Notes: generated by a model from the sequence alone, not told the origin. Positions 46,505-56,248 are shown, counted from the first letter of the stretch. The stretch: DNA of 64,000 nt from Arthrobacter sp. N199823 (GCF_002929705.1 NZ_PJIN01000004.1:248001-312000), one strand, 5' to 3'. Numbers and translations are program-made.

Positions 46505-46722
46505 TTCCGGGCGCTCCTCTAGAGGGCCGACTTGCGGGACGTTCATAATCTGATCGGGGCTAAGCACTTATGGGATTGGGCGGGCAGAAGAGTAACAACA
46601 TCGGAATGCGCACTGCTGCTTCAAAAAGGTTCCACTCCTGTGTCGAGTGCCAGAGGCCTTCCCTGCACTACGAATGCCAAGTTTACTTGACACCAGAGGG
46701 TTCCGTTACTACGTTGAAGTGC

Positions 46723-47121
46723 ATGGTAAACACAGCAAAGTCTTCTAGTCGTCCTGTTGGTGCTGCCAGCGTCATTGGTTTCGTCCTTGCTGCAGTTTCC
46801 GGAATCATTGTCTTCAATCTGGAGTCGACTCCAAGTTGGATCCCAGGGGCGATCGCGGGCGTTGTCTTGATTTCAGTAGCGGGAATTATCGCATCGGTTG
46901 TCGCATCGGTGCCCCGGAAGGACCGTGGAGGTGTGGAATGGCAAGCCTTGCTCCATGGAGCTGCCGTTGCATCGGTGGTTGCCGTTTTCGGTGGTTTCGC
47001 ATACGCATTCTTGGAAGCAATCCTCGATCTACCCCGTTTATCAGCAGGGGTATTTGGGATTGCCATCGGCATGGTTTGGCTCGTCGCAGCCTTGGTGATC
47101 CACGCAGAACGGCGTGGCTAG
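46723..47121 (+). CDS. Membrane protein paired with XRE regulator
   Basis: A 132-residue protein with four hydrophobic helices (GAASVIGFVLAAVSGIIVF, WIPGAIAGVVLISVAGIIASVVA, GAAVASVVAVFGGFAYAFL, GVFGIAIGMVWLVAALVI). No family named with confidence. Its stop overlaps the GTG of the XRE gene by 1 bp, a tight two-gene unit like known membrane-protein/XRE pairs. The frame is open further upstream to 46570 but that part is not membrane-like and was left out. Confidence 0.7.
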   Translation: MVNTAKSSSRPVGAASVIGFVLAAVSGIIVFNLESTPSWIPGAIAGVVLISVAGIIASVVASVPRKDRGGVEWQALLHGAAVASVVAVFGGFAYAFLEAILDLPRLSAGVFGIAIGMVWLVAALVIHAERRG

Positions 47122-47366
47122 TGAAAACCAAGCTACGTGAAATGAGGTCGCGCTATCACTTGAGTCAGGATCAGCTGGGGCGACGAGTCGGTGTATCGCG
47201 CCAAACTATCGCCTCACTTGAAAGTGGTCAATTTCGGCCTGGGCTGCCACTTGCCTTCCGGCTCGCCCACCTGTTCAAGGTAAAGATTGAAGACCTGTTC
47301 ACCCCCGATCCGGAGGATCTTGAGGCCGTTCAAGGTCTAGAGCAAGAAGGCGACCCTCGGGTATGA
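47121..47366 (+). CDS. XRE-family regulator (YozG/DUF2178-associated type)
   Basis: An 81-residue HTH protein: LREMRSRYHLSQDQLGRRVGVSRQTIASLESGQFRPGLPLAF, then LFKVKIEDLFTP, the typical pattern of small XRE regulators encoded next to membrane proteins. GTG start overlaps the preceding stop (TAGTG). Probably regulates its own unit. Confidence 0.85.
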   Translation: MKTKLREMRSRYHLSQDQLGRRVGVSRQTIASLESGQFRPGLPLAFRLAHLFKVKIEDLFTPDPEDLEAVQGLEQEGDPRV

Positions 47367-47435
47367 CCAACACGACTGGCACGACATTAAACATGATGAA
47401 ACGTTGCCGATCATGTGACTGGACTTCTATATATT

Positions 47436-47455
47436 CGTCCCGCATAGGGTTCCCC
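47436..47455 (+). repeat. Punctuating hairpin element, copy 6
   Basis: CGTCCCGCATAGGGTTCCCC (17 of 20 with copy 3). Stem CGCA/TGCG keeps pairing although the bases differ from copy 7. The similarity with the 48312 copy continues for about 90 bp, including a TGCTTTGAGC hairpin and TTGCCGGA. Confidence 0.8.
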
Positions 47456-47638
47456 TGCGGACAACCCCCAACGACCTCGTTGCCGTCGATGCTTTGAGCA
47501 ATCCGACCGGCCGTTGCCGGACCGGTTTACGGGCGGCTTCTGAGGCTCCCGAGAAGGGATCGGCTTCCTCAACCGGGATACCGTGAAGGCGACGTCCTCC
47601 CGTGGTTCGCATTACCCCTACCCCGTGAAAGAAGCCTG

Positions 47639-48259
47639 ATGAAAACGGACACTCAAGTACTGGCAGCCGACATGATGCGATTTGCGTCCCTGCTAACACA
47701 CATGGATCTCTCTGTCGTGGGGCTCAAATACGAATCCCTTGCTAGGGCGCTTCAGACCGAACCATCGGAAGAGTCTGTGGAGGAAGTTCGACTATGGCTC
47801 CGCTCGTCATTGAAGGGCGGCAACGGAAGCCTCAGTGACCGGTACGTGCAGAAGGACGGAGCAGTGGATGAAGTCCTCAACGCCGAGTACGAAAAACTTC
47901 TCCAGAAGTTCACGGATTTCGTCAATGCTGAGCCGGAATCGAACAAGAGCGCGGCTGCTGCCATATTCGCCAATGGAGGCACCTACTTCCGTCTGATCGA
48001 AACTCTCGCCCACAATAGATGGTTCTCCCTCAAAGGAACCTCCACTTACGAAGTAGCGACTGGGCCGGGAGTCACACGGCTGGTGACGTTGGATCAACTC
48101 GGTCAAGCTGTCGGCTATGGGCTGCAGGACTCCCGGAAGGACTGGCAGGAGTGCCGGATGGTTGCAGACCGCCTTTTCAGGGAGGGACGCAGGGACCATT
48201 GGGTTCACTACTCCAGCTCCTATGTCATTCGGGACGATGCACTCCGAAAGGATTGGTAG
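47639..48259 (+). CDS. Hypothetical protein
   Basis: A 206-residue soluble protein with no recognised family. It opens MKTDTQVLAADMMRFASLL, has a helical KYESLARALQTEPSEESVEEVRLWLRSSL segment and NRWFSLKGTSTYEV in the second half. The ATG follows AAGAAGCC. Its neighbours on both sides are element copies, so it is a single-gene unit. Confidence 0.7.
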   Translation: MKTDTQVLAADMMRFASLLTHMDLSVVGLKYESLARALQTEPSEESVEEVRLWLRSSLKGGNGSLSDRYVQKDGAVDEVLNAEYEKLLQKFTDFVNAEPESNKSAAAAIFANGGTYFRLIETLAHNRWFSLKGTSTYEVATGPGVTRLVTLDQLGQAVGYGLQDSRKDWQECRMVADRLFREGRRDHWVHYSSSYVIRDDALRKDW

Positions 48260-48311
48260 GGATATGTTCCCCAAAGGGGGAGCATCAACCTGATGCAAAT
48301 GACAATGGAGG

Positions 48312-48331
48312 TTTCCCGTAGAGCGTTCCCC
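48312..48331 (+). repeat. Punctuating hairpin element, copy 7
   Basis: TTTCCCGTAGAGCGTTCCCC (18 of 20). The arms CCGT/ACGG pair. Homology with copy 6 runs to about 48400 and includes a GTCG–TGCTTTGAGC–CGAC hairpin and the GCCGGAGCGG that provides the ribosome-binding site of the next gene. Confidence 0.8.
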
Positions 48332-48402
48332 CACGGACTCCTCCATGGATCTCGGTGCTGTCGTTGCTTTGAGCGATCCGACAGCCATTGCCGGAGCGGA
48401 TT

Positions 48403-49089
48403 ATGCGAAACGTGGCTTGGATCCACAAACGTTGGGACAAGGTGGGGCAGGATGATGTGGTGACCACCAATGGCGAGCAACGCTTTCTGGCCCATGTCCA
48501 GAGGAACCCGATCAACGGGAAAATACTTGAACAAGCGCCGCTCCTTGGCGTCTCAGACTGGTGGCTAACAGCAGGGGCATTATTCCAAACCGTGTGGAAC
48601 GTCTTGGAGCGTAAAGACCCGCAAACTGGTATCCGAGACTATGACCTGTTCTACTTCGGCAAAGACACGTCGTACGAAGCAGAAAACGAGGTCATTGTCC
48701 GGGCACGTGAGCTGTTCAAGGACCTGGGCGTCGAGGTCGAAGTTCGCAACGAAGCCCGTGTGCACCTATGGTCCGAGGACCACTTTGGCGTCCCGGCCAT
48801 CCCCTTCACCAGCTCCACAGATGCCGTCGATCATTTCGCTGCGAAGACTTGTTGCTTCGCCGTCACCTCCGACAAAGCAGGAACACTCTCTACTTACGCA
48901 CCTCACGGCTACGAGGACCTGTTCGCCCGAAAGATAGTGCCAAACCCGGTCCTTGCTCCCCAAGATGTGTACGAGACCAAAACCAAAAGATGGAGTGCAC
49001 AATGGCCCTCACTAATAGTCATGCCCTGGCCCACGGACATATCTGCAGATGAAGCACCGTCCATGTCGAGGGGCGGAATGAAATCATGA
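48403..49089 (+). CDS. Nucleotidyltransferase-family protein (NTP_transf_6/DUF925 type)
   Basis: A 228-residue protein that matches the YitH-like nucleotidyltransferase family: VSDWWLTAGALFQTVWNVLE, then IRDYDLFYFGKDTSYEAENEVI with the paired acidic residues, and FAAKTCCFAVTSD, YGYEDLF-like C-terminus. ATG 48403 follows GGAG. It overlaps the next GNAT gene by 4 bp. Confidence 0.8.
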   Translation: MRNVAWIHKRWDKVGQDDVVTTNGEQRFLAHVQRNPINGKILEQAPLLGVSDWWLTAGALFQTVWNVLERKDPQTGIRDYDLFYFGKDTSYEAENEVIVRARELFKDLGVEVEVRNEARVHLWSEDHFGVPAIPFTSSTDAVDHFAAKTCCFAVTSDKAGTLSTYAPHGYEDLFARKIVPNPVLAPQDVYETKTKRWSAQWPSLIVMPWPTDISADEAPSMSRGGMKS

Positions 49090-49652
49090 CAGCCCCTCTT
49101 CAGATGCGGTGGCTGACCACCCCTGCCATGGTCAATCCGGCTATGCGGAAGCAACTGCTGGCGTGTTGGCGGGACGTGTCCAACGCAGGTGGTGCCGTGG
49201 GGTTCCCGTTCCCACCGGTTTCTGCAGAGCAAGTCTTGGCGTCTCTTGACGCCATGGTCGAATCTCTTGATGATTCAGCCAATCGGCTCCTGCTGGCCAC
49301 TATCAATGGGGAGTTGGCAGGGTGGCTTTTCCTGGCAGGCAATTCCAACGAGCTCACAGCACACTGGGCACGAGTGCTGCGCGTCCAAACCACCCTCGGC
49401 TTTCGGAAACAAGGTGTCGGGCGCGCGCTTATGACTGAGGTGGCACGAGCCGCCACCGAAGACCTCACTCTTGAACAGCTACATCTTGAACTGCGTTCCG
49501 GCATGGGCCTTGAATACTTCTACCAATCGTGCGGGTGGCAGGAGGTCGGGCGTTGGCCAACGGCACTGAGACTGCCGGAAGGAGACCGAGACGAAGTCCT
49601 CATGACGCTACCCCTGAGTCAAGATCCCGAAACGGCTGCCAGCGCCCGTTAA
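49086..49652 (+). CDS. GNAT-family acetyltransferase
   Basis: A 188-residue acetyltransferase with acetyl-CoA motif LRVQTTLGFRKQGVGRALMTEVAR and the C-terminal SGMGLEYFYQSCGWQEVGRWP. It resembles small-molecule acetyltransferases often seen in accessory loci. Coupled to the nucleotidyltransferase gene by a 4-bp overlap; whether they act on the same substrate is unknown. Confidence 0.85.
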   Translation: MTAPLQMRWLTTPAMVNPAMRKQLLACWRDVSNAGGAVGFPFPPVSAEQVLASLDAMVESLDDSANRLLLATINGELAGWLFLAGNSNELTAHWARVLRVQTTLGFRKQGVGRALMTEVARAATEDLTLEQLHLELRSGMGLEYFYQSCGWQEVGRWPTALRLPEGDRDEVLMTLPLSQDPETAASAR

Positions 49653-49660
49653 GCCCTCCC
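49641..49660 (+). repeat. Punctuating hairpin element, copy 8 (diverged)
   Basis: GCGCCCGTTAAGCCCTCCCC matches at 13 of 20, and the following TGCGGAAACCC resembles TGCGGACAACCC after copy 6. It overlaps the last codons of the GNAT gene. Confidence 0.45.
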
Positions 49661-49752
49661 CTGCGGAAACCCGCACTGGTCGAGCATCACCCCGAAATCA
49701 ACATCGTTGGAAACAGTGAAAGCGGCCCAGTGACGGTCCCTCTTCGGGTCTA

Positions 49753-50208
49753 TCAGAGCAAGAGTTCCATAGAAAGGACGCCTGGTTCCGTTGACGTTGG
49801 ATAGGTCCTGAATCCGATTCGCTCATAGGTGCGGATGGCGGGCGAATTCCCGGCGATGACATTTAGCGTGATCCGGCAGGCTCCCAGTACTTGACCTTTG
49901 GCCACGGCCAGCTCGACTAGAGTGGCGGCGAGCCCCTGACCTCGTTGTGCTGGATCGATGATGACCCGACCGATCCGGAAAGTCTCACCATACTGGGTGA
50001 GATCGAAATGGCCTACGGGTCTGCCGTTGCTGCTGCTCGCGCCAATCCATGCGCTGAGGTTCTGCTCGCTCTCCATCTCTGAGAGATGCTCTGTAGATAG
50101 TGGCCACGTCAAGCGTGGCCCAGTGAAAAGATAGAGAGCAGCAGCATCGGGTACCCATCCAACTATCGTGTCGAGATCTACGTCTTTTCGGGGCCGTATG
50201 GAGATCAT
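49753..50208 (-). CDS. GNAT-family acetyltransferase
   Basis: A 151-residue acetyltransferase of the RimI-like type: VIIDPAQRGQGLAATLVELAVAK and ITLNVIAGNSPAIRTYERIGFRTY. No N-terminal extra domain. It lies alone, between two element copies, on the minus strand. Confidence 0.88.
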   Translation of the reverse strand: MISIRPRKDVDLDTIVGWVPDAAALYLFTGPRLTWPLSTEHLSEMESEQNLSAWIGASSSNGRPVGHFDLTQYGETFRIGRVIIDPAQRGQGLAATLVELAVAKGQVLGACRITLNVIAGNSPAIRTYERIGFRTYPTSTEPGVLSMELLL

Positions 50209-50234
50209 AGATAAAGTCTCACACAGAGATTCAA

Positions 50235-50254
50235 GCGCCCGCAGATGGTTCCCC
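50235..50254 (+). repeat. Punctuating hairpin element, copy 9
   Basis: GCGCCCGCAGATGGTTCCCC (14 of 20). CAGA can pair with TTTG after the loop. It lies 27 bp upstream of the minus-strand GNAT gene start. Confidence 0.6.
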
Positions 50255-50337
50255 TTTGAGGAATGACTCTAGAACTCGTTATCTTGTCTCGGCACTCGTC
50301 GTCAGGGGCTTCATGGCTGATTCCACGCGTTCTGGAA

Positions 50338-50649
50338 TCATCGTGACGCGAGGCGTGAGAACTTCCGGGGAAACGTGTCGTCGATGCAAGCGTGCCAGAA
50401 TCGCATGTGCTTTTCATCAAGCCAGTGCTCCGATCGCTCAACACCGGAACTACCTTCGCCCTGGACGCTTTACCAATACAAGTAGTCATTTCCATCGATC
50501 GTCTCCGAAAAGATCGTCTCAACGTACATCTGCTCGGGCTCAAGTGTTTCTCGAACTGCGGAAGCATTCGAGTTCAGGAATTGCATCCACTCACCGACGC
50601 TACTTTGTGAGTTCTCGCGGACTCGGAACCGAGTCAATTCAATCTTCAT
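50338..50649 (-). pseudogene. DUF6176-like protein gene with an internal stop
   Basis: From the ATG at 50649 the frame reads MKIELTRFRVRENSQSS, then MYVETIFSETIDGNDYLYW, where TAA (50472–50470) interrupts it; the same frame continues SVQGEGSSGVERSEHWLDEKH to a stop at 50340–50338. DUF6176 family members carry YLYWYSVQG at this point, so the stop replaces a tyrosine codon. Either the gene is inactivated by one base change or there is a base-call error. Confidence 0.75.
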
Positions 50650-50688
50650 TCGTCCATAGTGCCGGATTCGTGCCGAGGAACTCAAAGG

Positions 50689-50708
50689 ATTCCCGGTCAG
50701 GGCTCCCG
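50689..50708 (+). repeat. Punctuating hairpin element, copy 10 (diverged)
   Basis: ATTCCCGGTCAGGGCTCCCG shares CCCG and TCCC (12 of 20) and forms a 7-bp stem CCCGTCA/TGACGGG with one bulge. It stands between the two broken minus-strand genes. Confidence 0.45.
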
Positions 50709-50744
50709 TGACGGGGCTGGGAAACTGGCTATGGGATTTGACAA

Positions 50745-51133
50745 TCAGTTCGTGGCTTTGTGTGGAACGACCACAACCTGCACCTCATCTTCGTAGATGA
50801 CCTGGCCGGGGTCATCACTGACGAGTCTCTCAACCGGCACGTCATGTCATGTCTCATGAGCATTTCCAAGCAAGGTTCTATGCGTTCAAGTAAATGCTTT
50901 GCAGTGTCCTTGAACCAAGCCGCCGCCTGCGGGTTCACCTGAGGATCATAAACACCGGGATTCAACTTGGACGGATCAGGGTAGGGCAGATTGAACCAAT
51001 CATTTCCAGCCCTCCACGCAGCCCGTTCTGTGTCGCTGAGTTTTCCTTCAAGAGCGAGCCCATTGGCAAGCCCAAACACTCCGATGTGAATCCCCCGGTG
51101 GTTGGGAACGCGCGCTTGGTACCGAACAAACAC
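50745..51133 (-). pseudogene. Conserved hypothetical gene frameshifted by a 5-bp duplication
   Basis: The first frame gives MFVRYQARVPNHRGIH, GLANGLALEGKLSDTERAAW, AAWFKDTAKHLLERIEPCL and breaks after LMRHDM. The second frame gives VPVERLVSDDPGQVIYEDE and VQVVVVPHKATN to a stop at 50747–50745. Removing one copy of the tandem GTCAT at 50841–50850 joins them exactly as LMRHDVPVERLV. The intact protein would be about 130 residues, a small family common in actinobacteria without known function. Confidence 0.85.
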
Positions 51134-51261
51134 CTGTTACCTCTGTTTTTCATACTCGACTACGTTGGGCACTCTCAGTCAATCAGTTTCATGATTCGAA
51201 GCGCTTCAGTGGAGCACAACTGCTGACCCAGTTTCAGTTAAGACCAACAACCTAGCCTCGC

Positions 51262-51281
51262 CGTCCCAGTGAGCGTTCCCC
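51262..51281 (+). repeat. Punctuating hairpin element, copy 11
   Basis: CGTCCCAGTGAGCGTTCCCC (17 of 20); CAG pairs with CTG across the loop. Nothing else of note in the flanks. Confidence 0.75.
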
Positions 51282-51377
51282 TGCGAGATATGGAATAGCC
51301 GACATTCCTCGTCAACGTCCCACAGCCTAGCGTCCCGAAATCTGACCGGCTTCCTGGACACATCGCCGGCCATTTCC

Positions 51378-51638
51378 TCACGGTTCCTTCGTGGTGCCCT
51401 CTTGTCTTGCTGGACTGTTTCCTTGCCGGCTTCTGAGTTCCATCCAAGCTCGAAGCGCCTGATAGAAGCAGAAGCCGCAAAGGGCAAGCGCGGCGACTGC
51501 TACCCACATTTTGATAGAAGTATCCCATTCAAAGAGCACAAGGAAGGAGATCAGGGTGCTTGCCCCCAAAAGGAGACGATTATTCCTGAACGACCGCAAC
51601 TGAACAGTTGATGACTGTTGCAACTTATCTACATTCAT
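51378..51638 (-). CDS. Small two-helix membrane protein
   Basis: An 86-residue protein: polar N-terminus MNVDKLQQSSTVQLRS, two hydrophobic helices (LLLGASTLISFLVLF and MWVAVAALALCGFCFYQAL) and a basic, polar tail. Start is the ATG at 51638; the longer in-frame extension upstream overlaps an element copy and another gene and is not credible. No family recognised. Confidence 0.6.
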   Translation of the reverse strand: MNVDKLQQSSTVQLRSFRNNRLLLGASTLISFLVLFEWDTSIKMWVAVAALALCGFCFYQALRAWMELRSRQGNSPARQEGTTKEP

Positions 51639-51683
51639 AGTTAAAGGTAACAAGCTGACGACGGGATATATAGGTCCTTGCAA

Positions 51684-51703
51684 CGTCCCGTAGCGGATTC
51701 CAC
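51684..51703 (+). repeat. Punctuating hairpin element, copy 12
   Basis: CGTCCCGTAGCGGATTCCAC (16 of 20). It ends at the stop codon of the next minus-strand gene. Confidence 0.6.
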
Positions 51704-52261
51704 TTATGAGGATGGGTCGATCTTGTCTGGATTGTGGGTCTGGTGGACTGCCTCGGCTTCTGCTGCCGCTGCAAGTTCCTCGTCGGAAATGCTTAGCATT
51801 AATGTGCTGTCGCGCATGGTGAAGAGGTGTGTGACAACCTCGCAGCGGTTGACTCTCCAAATGCTCGGCGGCACTTCTTCGTCCTCCCACGGCCGAGTCG
51901 GAGGTCCGTATAGATCCGTCAGCTTGCCAGACACAGCGTCGTTGCCGAGGCGAGTCGCAGGAGCCTGCGCGTCGGGGAATGAGTATAGGTGGAAGTGAAC
52001 GCCAATAAACCTGCCGCGAAAAGAGTCCCAAGAGGCAAAGGCAACACCTGGAAGCTCAGTGAGGAGAGTAAATGACGCGGTAGCCGACCCCTCCGAGTCG
52101 TGATCCAAGCGGTCTCCGGTTTTGAAGTTAAGTCGTCTGAAGAAAGACTCACGTTCCTCATCGGAGCTTGGCCAAGTTCCCTCCACCAGTTGCGCCACCA
52201 GAGCAGCAACTGAGGCCGGATCTGGAATTAGTTCGCTCTGCCGCTCAACGGTCGTGTTCAT
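51704..52261 (-). CDS. Hypothetical protein
   Basis: A 185-residue soluble acidic protein with VAALVAQLVEGTWPSSDEERESFFRRLNF, FRGRFIGVHFHLYSFPD and a CEVVTHLFTMRDSTLMLSISDEE C-terminal part. No family named with confidence. The ATG is preceded by a weak ribosome site. Confidence 0.65.
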   Translation of the reverse strand: MNTTVERQSELIPDPASVAALVAQLVEGTWPSSDEERESFFRRLNFKTGDRLDHDSEGSATASFTLLTELPGVAFASWDSFRGRFIGVHFHLYSFPDAQAPATRLGNDAVSGKLTDLYGPPTRPWEDEEVPPSIWRVNRCEVVTHLFTMRDSTLMLSISDEELAAAAEAEAVHQTHNPDKIDPSS

Positions 52262-52572
52262 ATGGCGACCCTACCGGCTGAAGGCGTCGAAGTATGCCCT
52301 TCATCCCCTGAAGATTGATTCGCAAAGGTGATGTCTTTCTGGCTGAATGTCTAGGTCAAATAATTGCACGCACTTCTCACCCTCACGCGGCCACCACCAA
52401 AGTTCCAGCCCGCAGGACGTCCCCGCTACGGAACGCACAAACAACCGCTTGCCGGTGAGCCCAAGCCACCCAACCAACCACACCCCCGCCAAAGGTTGGT
52501 GACACGAATTTGAAAATACTGACAGAGCCAGAGTGAGAACCTAGACTCAGCGCCCCCATCAGGTTGTGGCGC
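52262..52572. other. Intergenic stretch, possible coding remnant
   Basis: About 310 bp. A minus-strand frame (52301–52492) encodes GLELWWWPREGEKCVQLFDL near its end, which could be the tail of a lost gene, but it has no credible start or family. An AACCAACC...GGTTGGT inverted repeat lies at about 52468–52500. No element copy was recognised here. Confidence 0.4.
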
Positions 52573-52917
52573 CTACTGCACCTTGGGCCGCCAAATGCCA
52601 AAGCGGTTGTCATGCGGGTCGATGAGGTGGGCAAATTCGATGGCGCCGTTGTCCACCAGCGGCACAGCGACACTGGCCCCCAGGGCCACTGCCTTGTCGA
52701 TAGCGGACGCAACGTCGTCCACCTGGACATAGAAGATGGCCCAACTCCCGCCACCCATGGCGGAGGTGTCCCACAGTCCGCCGTGTTCACCATTCACCAT
52801 GCTGTAGCTGGCATCCGATGGTGGGCCCACGGGCCAGCCGAACATTCCCGTATAAAAGGCCTTGCTGGTCTCGGGATCGGGCGTGCCAATTTCAAAATAG
52901 TTGACCGGGTTGGACAT
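52573..52917 (-). CDS. VOC-family (glyoxalase/dioxygenase fold) protein
   Basis: A 114-residue single VOC module pair: VNYFEIGTPDPETSKAFYTGMFGW at the start and FAHLIDPHDNRFGIWRP at the end. Of the metal-site positions, Glu in YFEIG is present, but typical His residues are uncertain. Start ATG 52917 follows GAAGG. Activity unknown. Confidence 0.88.
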   Translation of the reverse strand: MSNPVNYFEIGTPDPETSKAFYTGMFGWPVGPPSDASYSMVNGEHGGLWDTSAMGGGSWAIFYVQVDDVASAIDKAVALGASVAVPLVDNGAIEFAHLIDPHDNRFGIWRPKVQ

Positions 52918-53098
52918 AGCAGGCCTTCTTGTATCAGGTGGAATGGGTATATTCCACCAGTGTGGACCTGTAGCAGGCAGCGCACAATGCATCGCGTTGA
53001 CTCAGCCAAAGTACTCGCGAAACGGGGTGCGTGTCTCATCTATTTTTTGCTCGCGAAAGTTCTGGCCACCGTGGCAGGCAACGCGGCGTGCTGGGGTG

Positions 53099-53299
53099 AT
53101 GAAACAGGGGCTGTCGAAGGAAACCCGGCAACACATCGTTGGCGGTTTTGCCGCCGAGGACCTGACGGGAACCAAGGACCAGATGGGCGTGATGCTCAAG
53201 TACCTGTGCGCGTCGGCAGATTGGTCCCGGGCCAACGCCCGCCGACGTTTGGCCGCCAAACTCGAGCGGCTGGAACGTTTCGGGGAGCTTGGCACCTAG
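53099..53299 (+). CDS. Small helical hypothetical protein
   Basis: A 66-residue basic, helical protein (KETRQHIVGGFAAEDLTGTKDQ, then SRANARRRLAAKLERLERF). GTG at 53096 is an equally close start. No family recognised, but the clean frame, strong helix pattern and place between two minus-strand genes make it a fair candidate. Confidence 0.45.
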   Translation: MKQGLSKETRQHIVGGFAAEDLTGTKDQMGVMLKYLCASADWSRANARRRLAAKLERLERFGELGT

Positions 53300-53440
53300 G
53301 TATGGTGCGGGCTTATCTAGACGGGCGGGAGTGCGGCTATCAGCTGACTGGCTTGCAGTGCAGGAGCCGGCATTTTTTGTAGGTGACGTAAATGAGACAC
53401 CAAAGGCCGCCCGCGGCCGACGCGTCTGGGTCCACGGGTG

Positions 53441-53480
53441 CGAGGGACCCGCTGCGAGCTTGCAAGCAGTGGATCCCTCG
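53441..53480 (-). terminator. Imperfect hairpin after uvrB with CGAGGGACCC core
   Basis: CGAGGGACCCGCTGC pairs with GCAGTGGATCCCTCG with few mismatches, around a CGAGCTTGCAAG turn. It lies 45 bp after the uvrB stop codon and shares its core with the elements after map, plsC and uvrA. Confidence 0.7.
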
Positions 53481-53524
53481 GGGAATAGTCAACGGAAAAA
53501 TGCTGGCCCTGCACCGCAGACTGC

Positions 53525-55609
<2,085 letters not shown>

Positions 55610-55769
55610 GGCGTTAACGCTACCCCTCCTTTCGGCTAGCAGCACACTATCTGACGCAGTCGATGGGGACAACACCCCATGACACATACGATGGATTAAG
55701 GGGCAGGCATGCAAAAATGGGATAGAAAATCATCACTTTCACGCCCCAAAGTTCCTTTGAGAGGAAAAC

Positions 55770-56192
55770 ATGTCTTCCAACACTCCCGAAAACAAGTACG
55801 GCCAGCCCGGCCAGAATCCCGCACCGTACCCTCAGGCACCTGCTCCCTCTGGCCAGCAGCCCGGTCAGTATGGCGCCCCCGCCGTTGACCCCGGCAAGAC
55901 CATGGCCATCATTGCCATCATCTTGCCGTTCGTCGGTTTCGGCCTAGTCGGCCTGATCCTCGGTATTGTCGCTAAGGTCAAGTCCAAGAAGGCCGGCTAC
56001 AAGAACACCTTGGCCCTGGTAGCCATCATCATCAGCGCCGTGGCCATTGTGGCCTCGATCATCGTTACCATCGTCCTCATCAACTTCAGCTTGGACCTCG
56101 CCCAGCAGCTTGTGGAACTTTGCCAGGACGGTTCAGAAACGGTTACTGTCAACGGCCAGCCCGTTTCCTGCAGTAGCGTCAGCGGCTCCTAA
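55770..56192 (+). CDS. DUF4190-like small membrane protein
   Basis: A 140-residue protein with a Pro/Gln/Gly-rich cytoplasmic N-terminus (residues 1–40), two helices (MAIIAIILPFVGFGLVGLILGIVA and LVAIIISAVAIVASIIVTIVLI) and a short C-terminus with two cysteines. It fits DUF4190-type proteins of actinobacteria; function unknown. GAGAGGAAAAC precedes the ATG. Confidence 0.85.
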   Translation: MSSNTPENKYGQPGQNPAPYPQAPAPSGQQPGQYGAPAVDPGKTMAIIAIILPFVGFGLVGLILGIVAKVKSKKAGYKNTLALVAIIISAVAIVASIIVTIVLINFSLDLAQQLVELCQDGSETVTVNGQPVSCSSVSGS

Positions 56193-56212
56193 GACAACCT
56201 CCTAAGAGAACC

Positions 56213-56248
56213 CAGTGTGGCCCGCACCCTTTGGTGCGGGCCACACTG
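56213..56248 (+). terminator. Strong hairpin terminator
   Basis: A perfect 16-bp stem (56213–56228 with 56233–56248) with a 4-nt CTTT loop, 20 bp after the DUF4190 gene and before the end of convergent kynU. It can serve both directions. Confidence 0.8.

Noticed and set aside
46570-46722. N-terminal extension of the membrane protein paired with XRE
   Set aside because: Not membrane-like, no conserved content, and a later ATG gives a compact four-helix protein.
47427-47699. Minus-strand frame across an element copy
   Set aside because: It covers the repeat and the start of a plus-strand gene; no family resemblance.
44742-51703. Classical integron attC sites
   Set aside because: The conserved core reads GTTCCCC, not GTTRRRY, no matching RYYYAAC partner was found, and no integrase is present; kept as a cassette-like repeat of unknown type.
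44728-51703. Conserved peptide GNALRD read from the minus strand of the element copies
   Set aside because: The same frame is seen because the DNA is conserved; flanking codons share nothing, so it is not a protein remnant.
55610-55760. SOS box upstream of uvrB
   Set aside because: No sequence close to TCGAACNNNNGTTCGA was found between uvrB and the DUF4190 gene.
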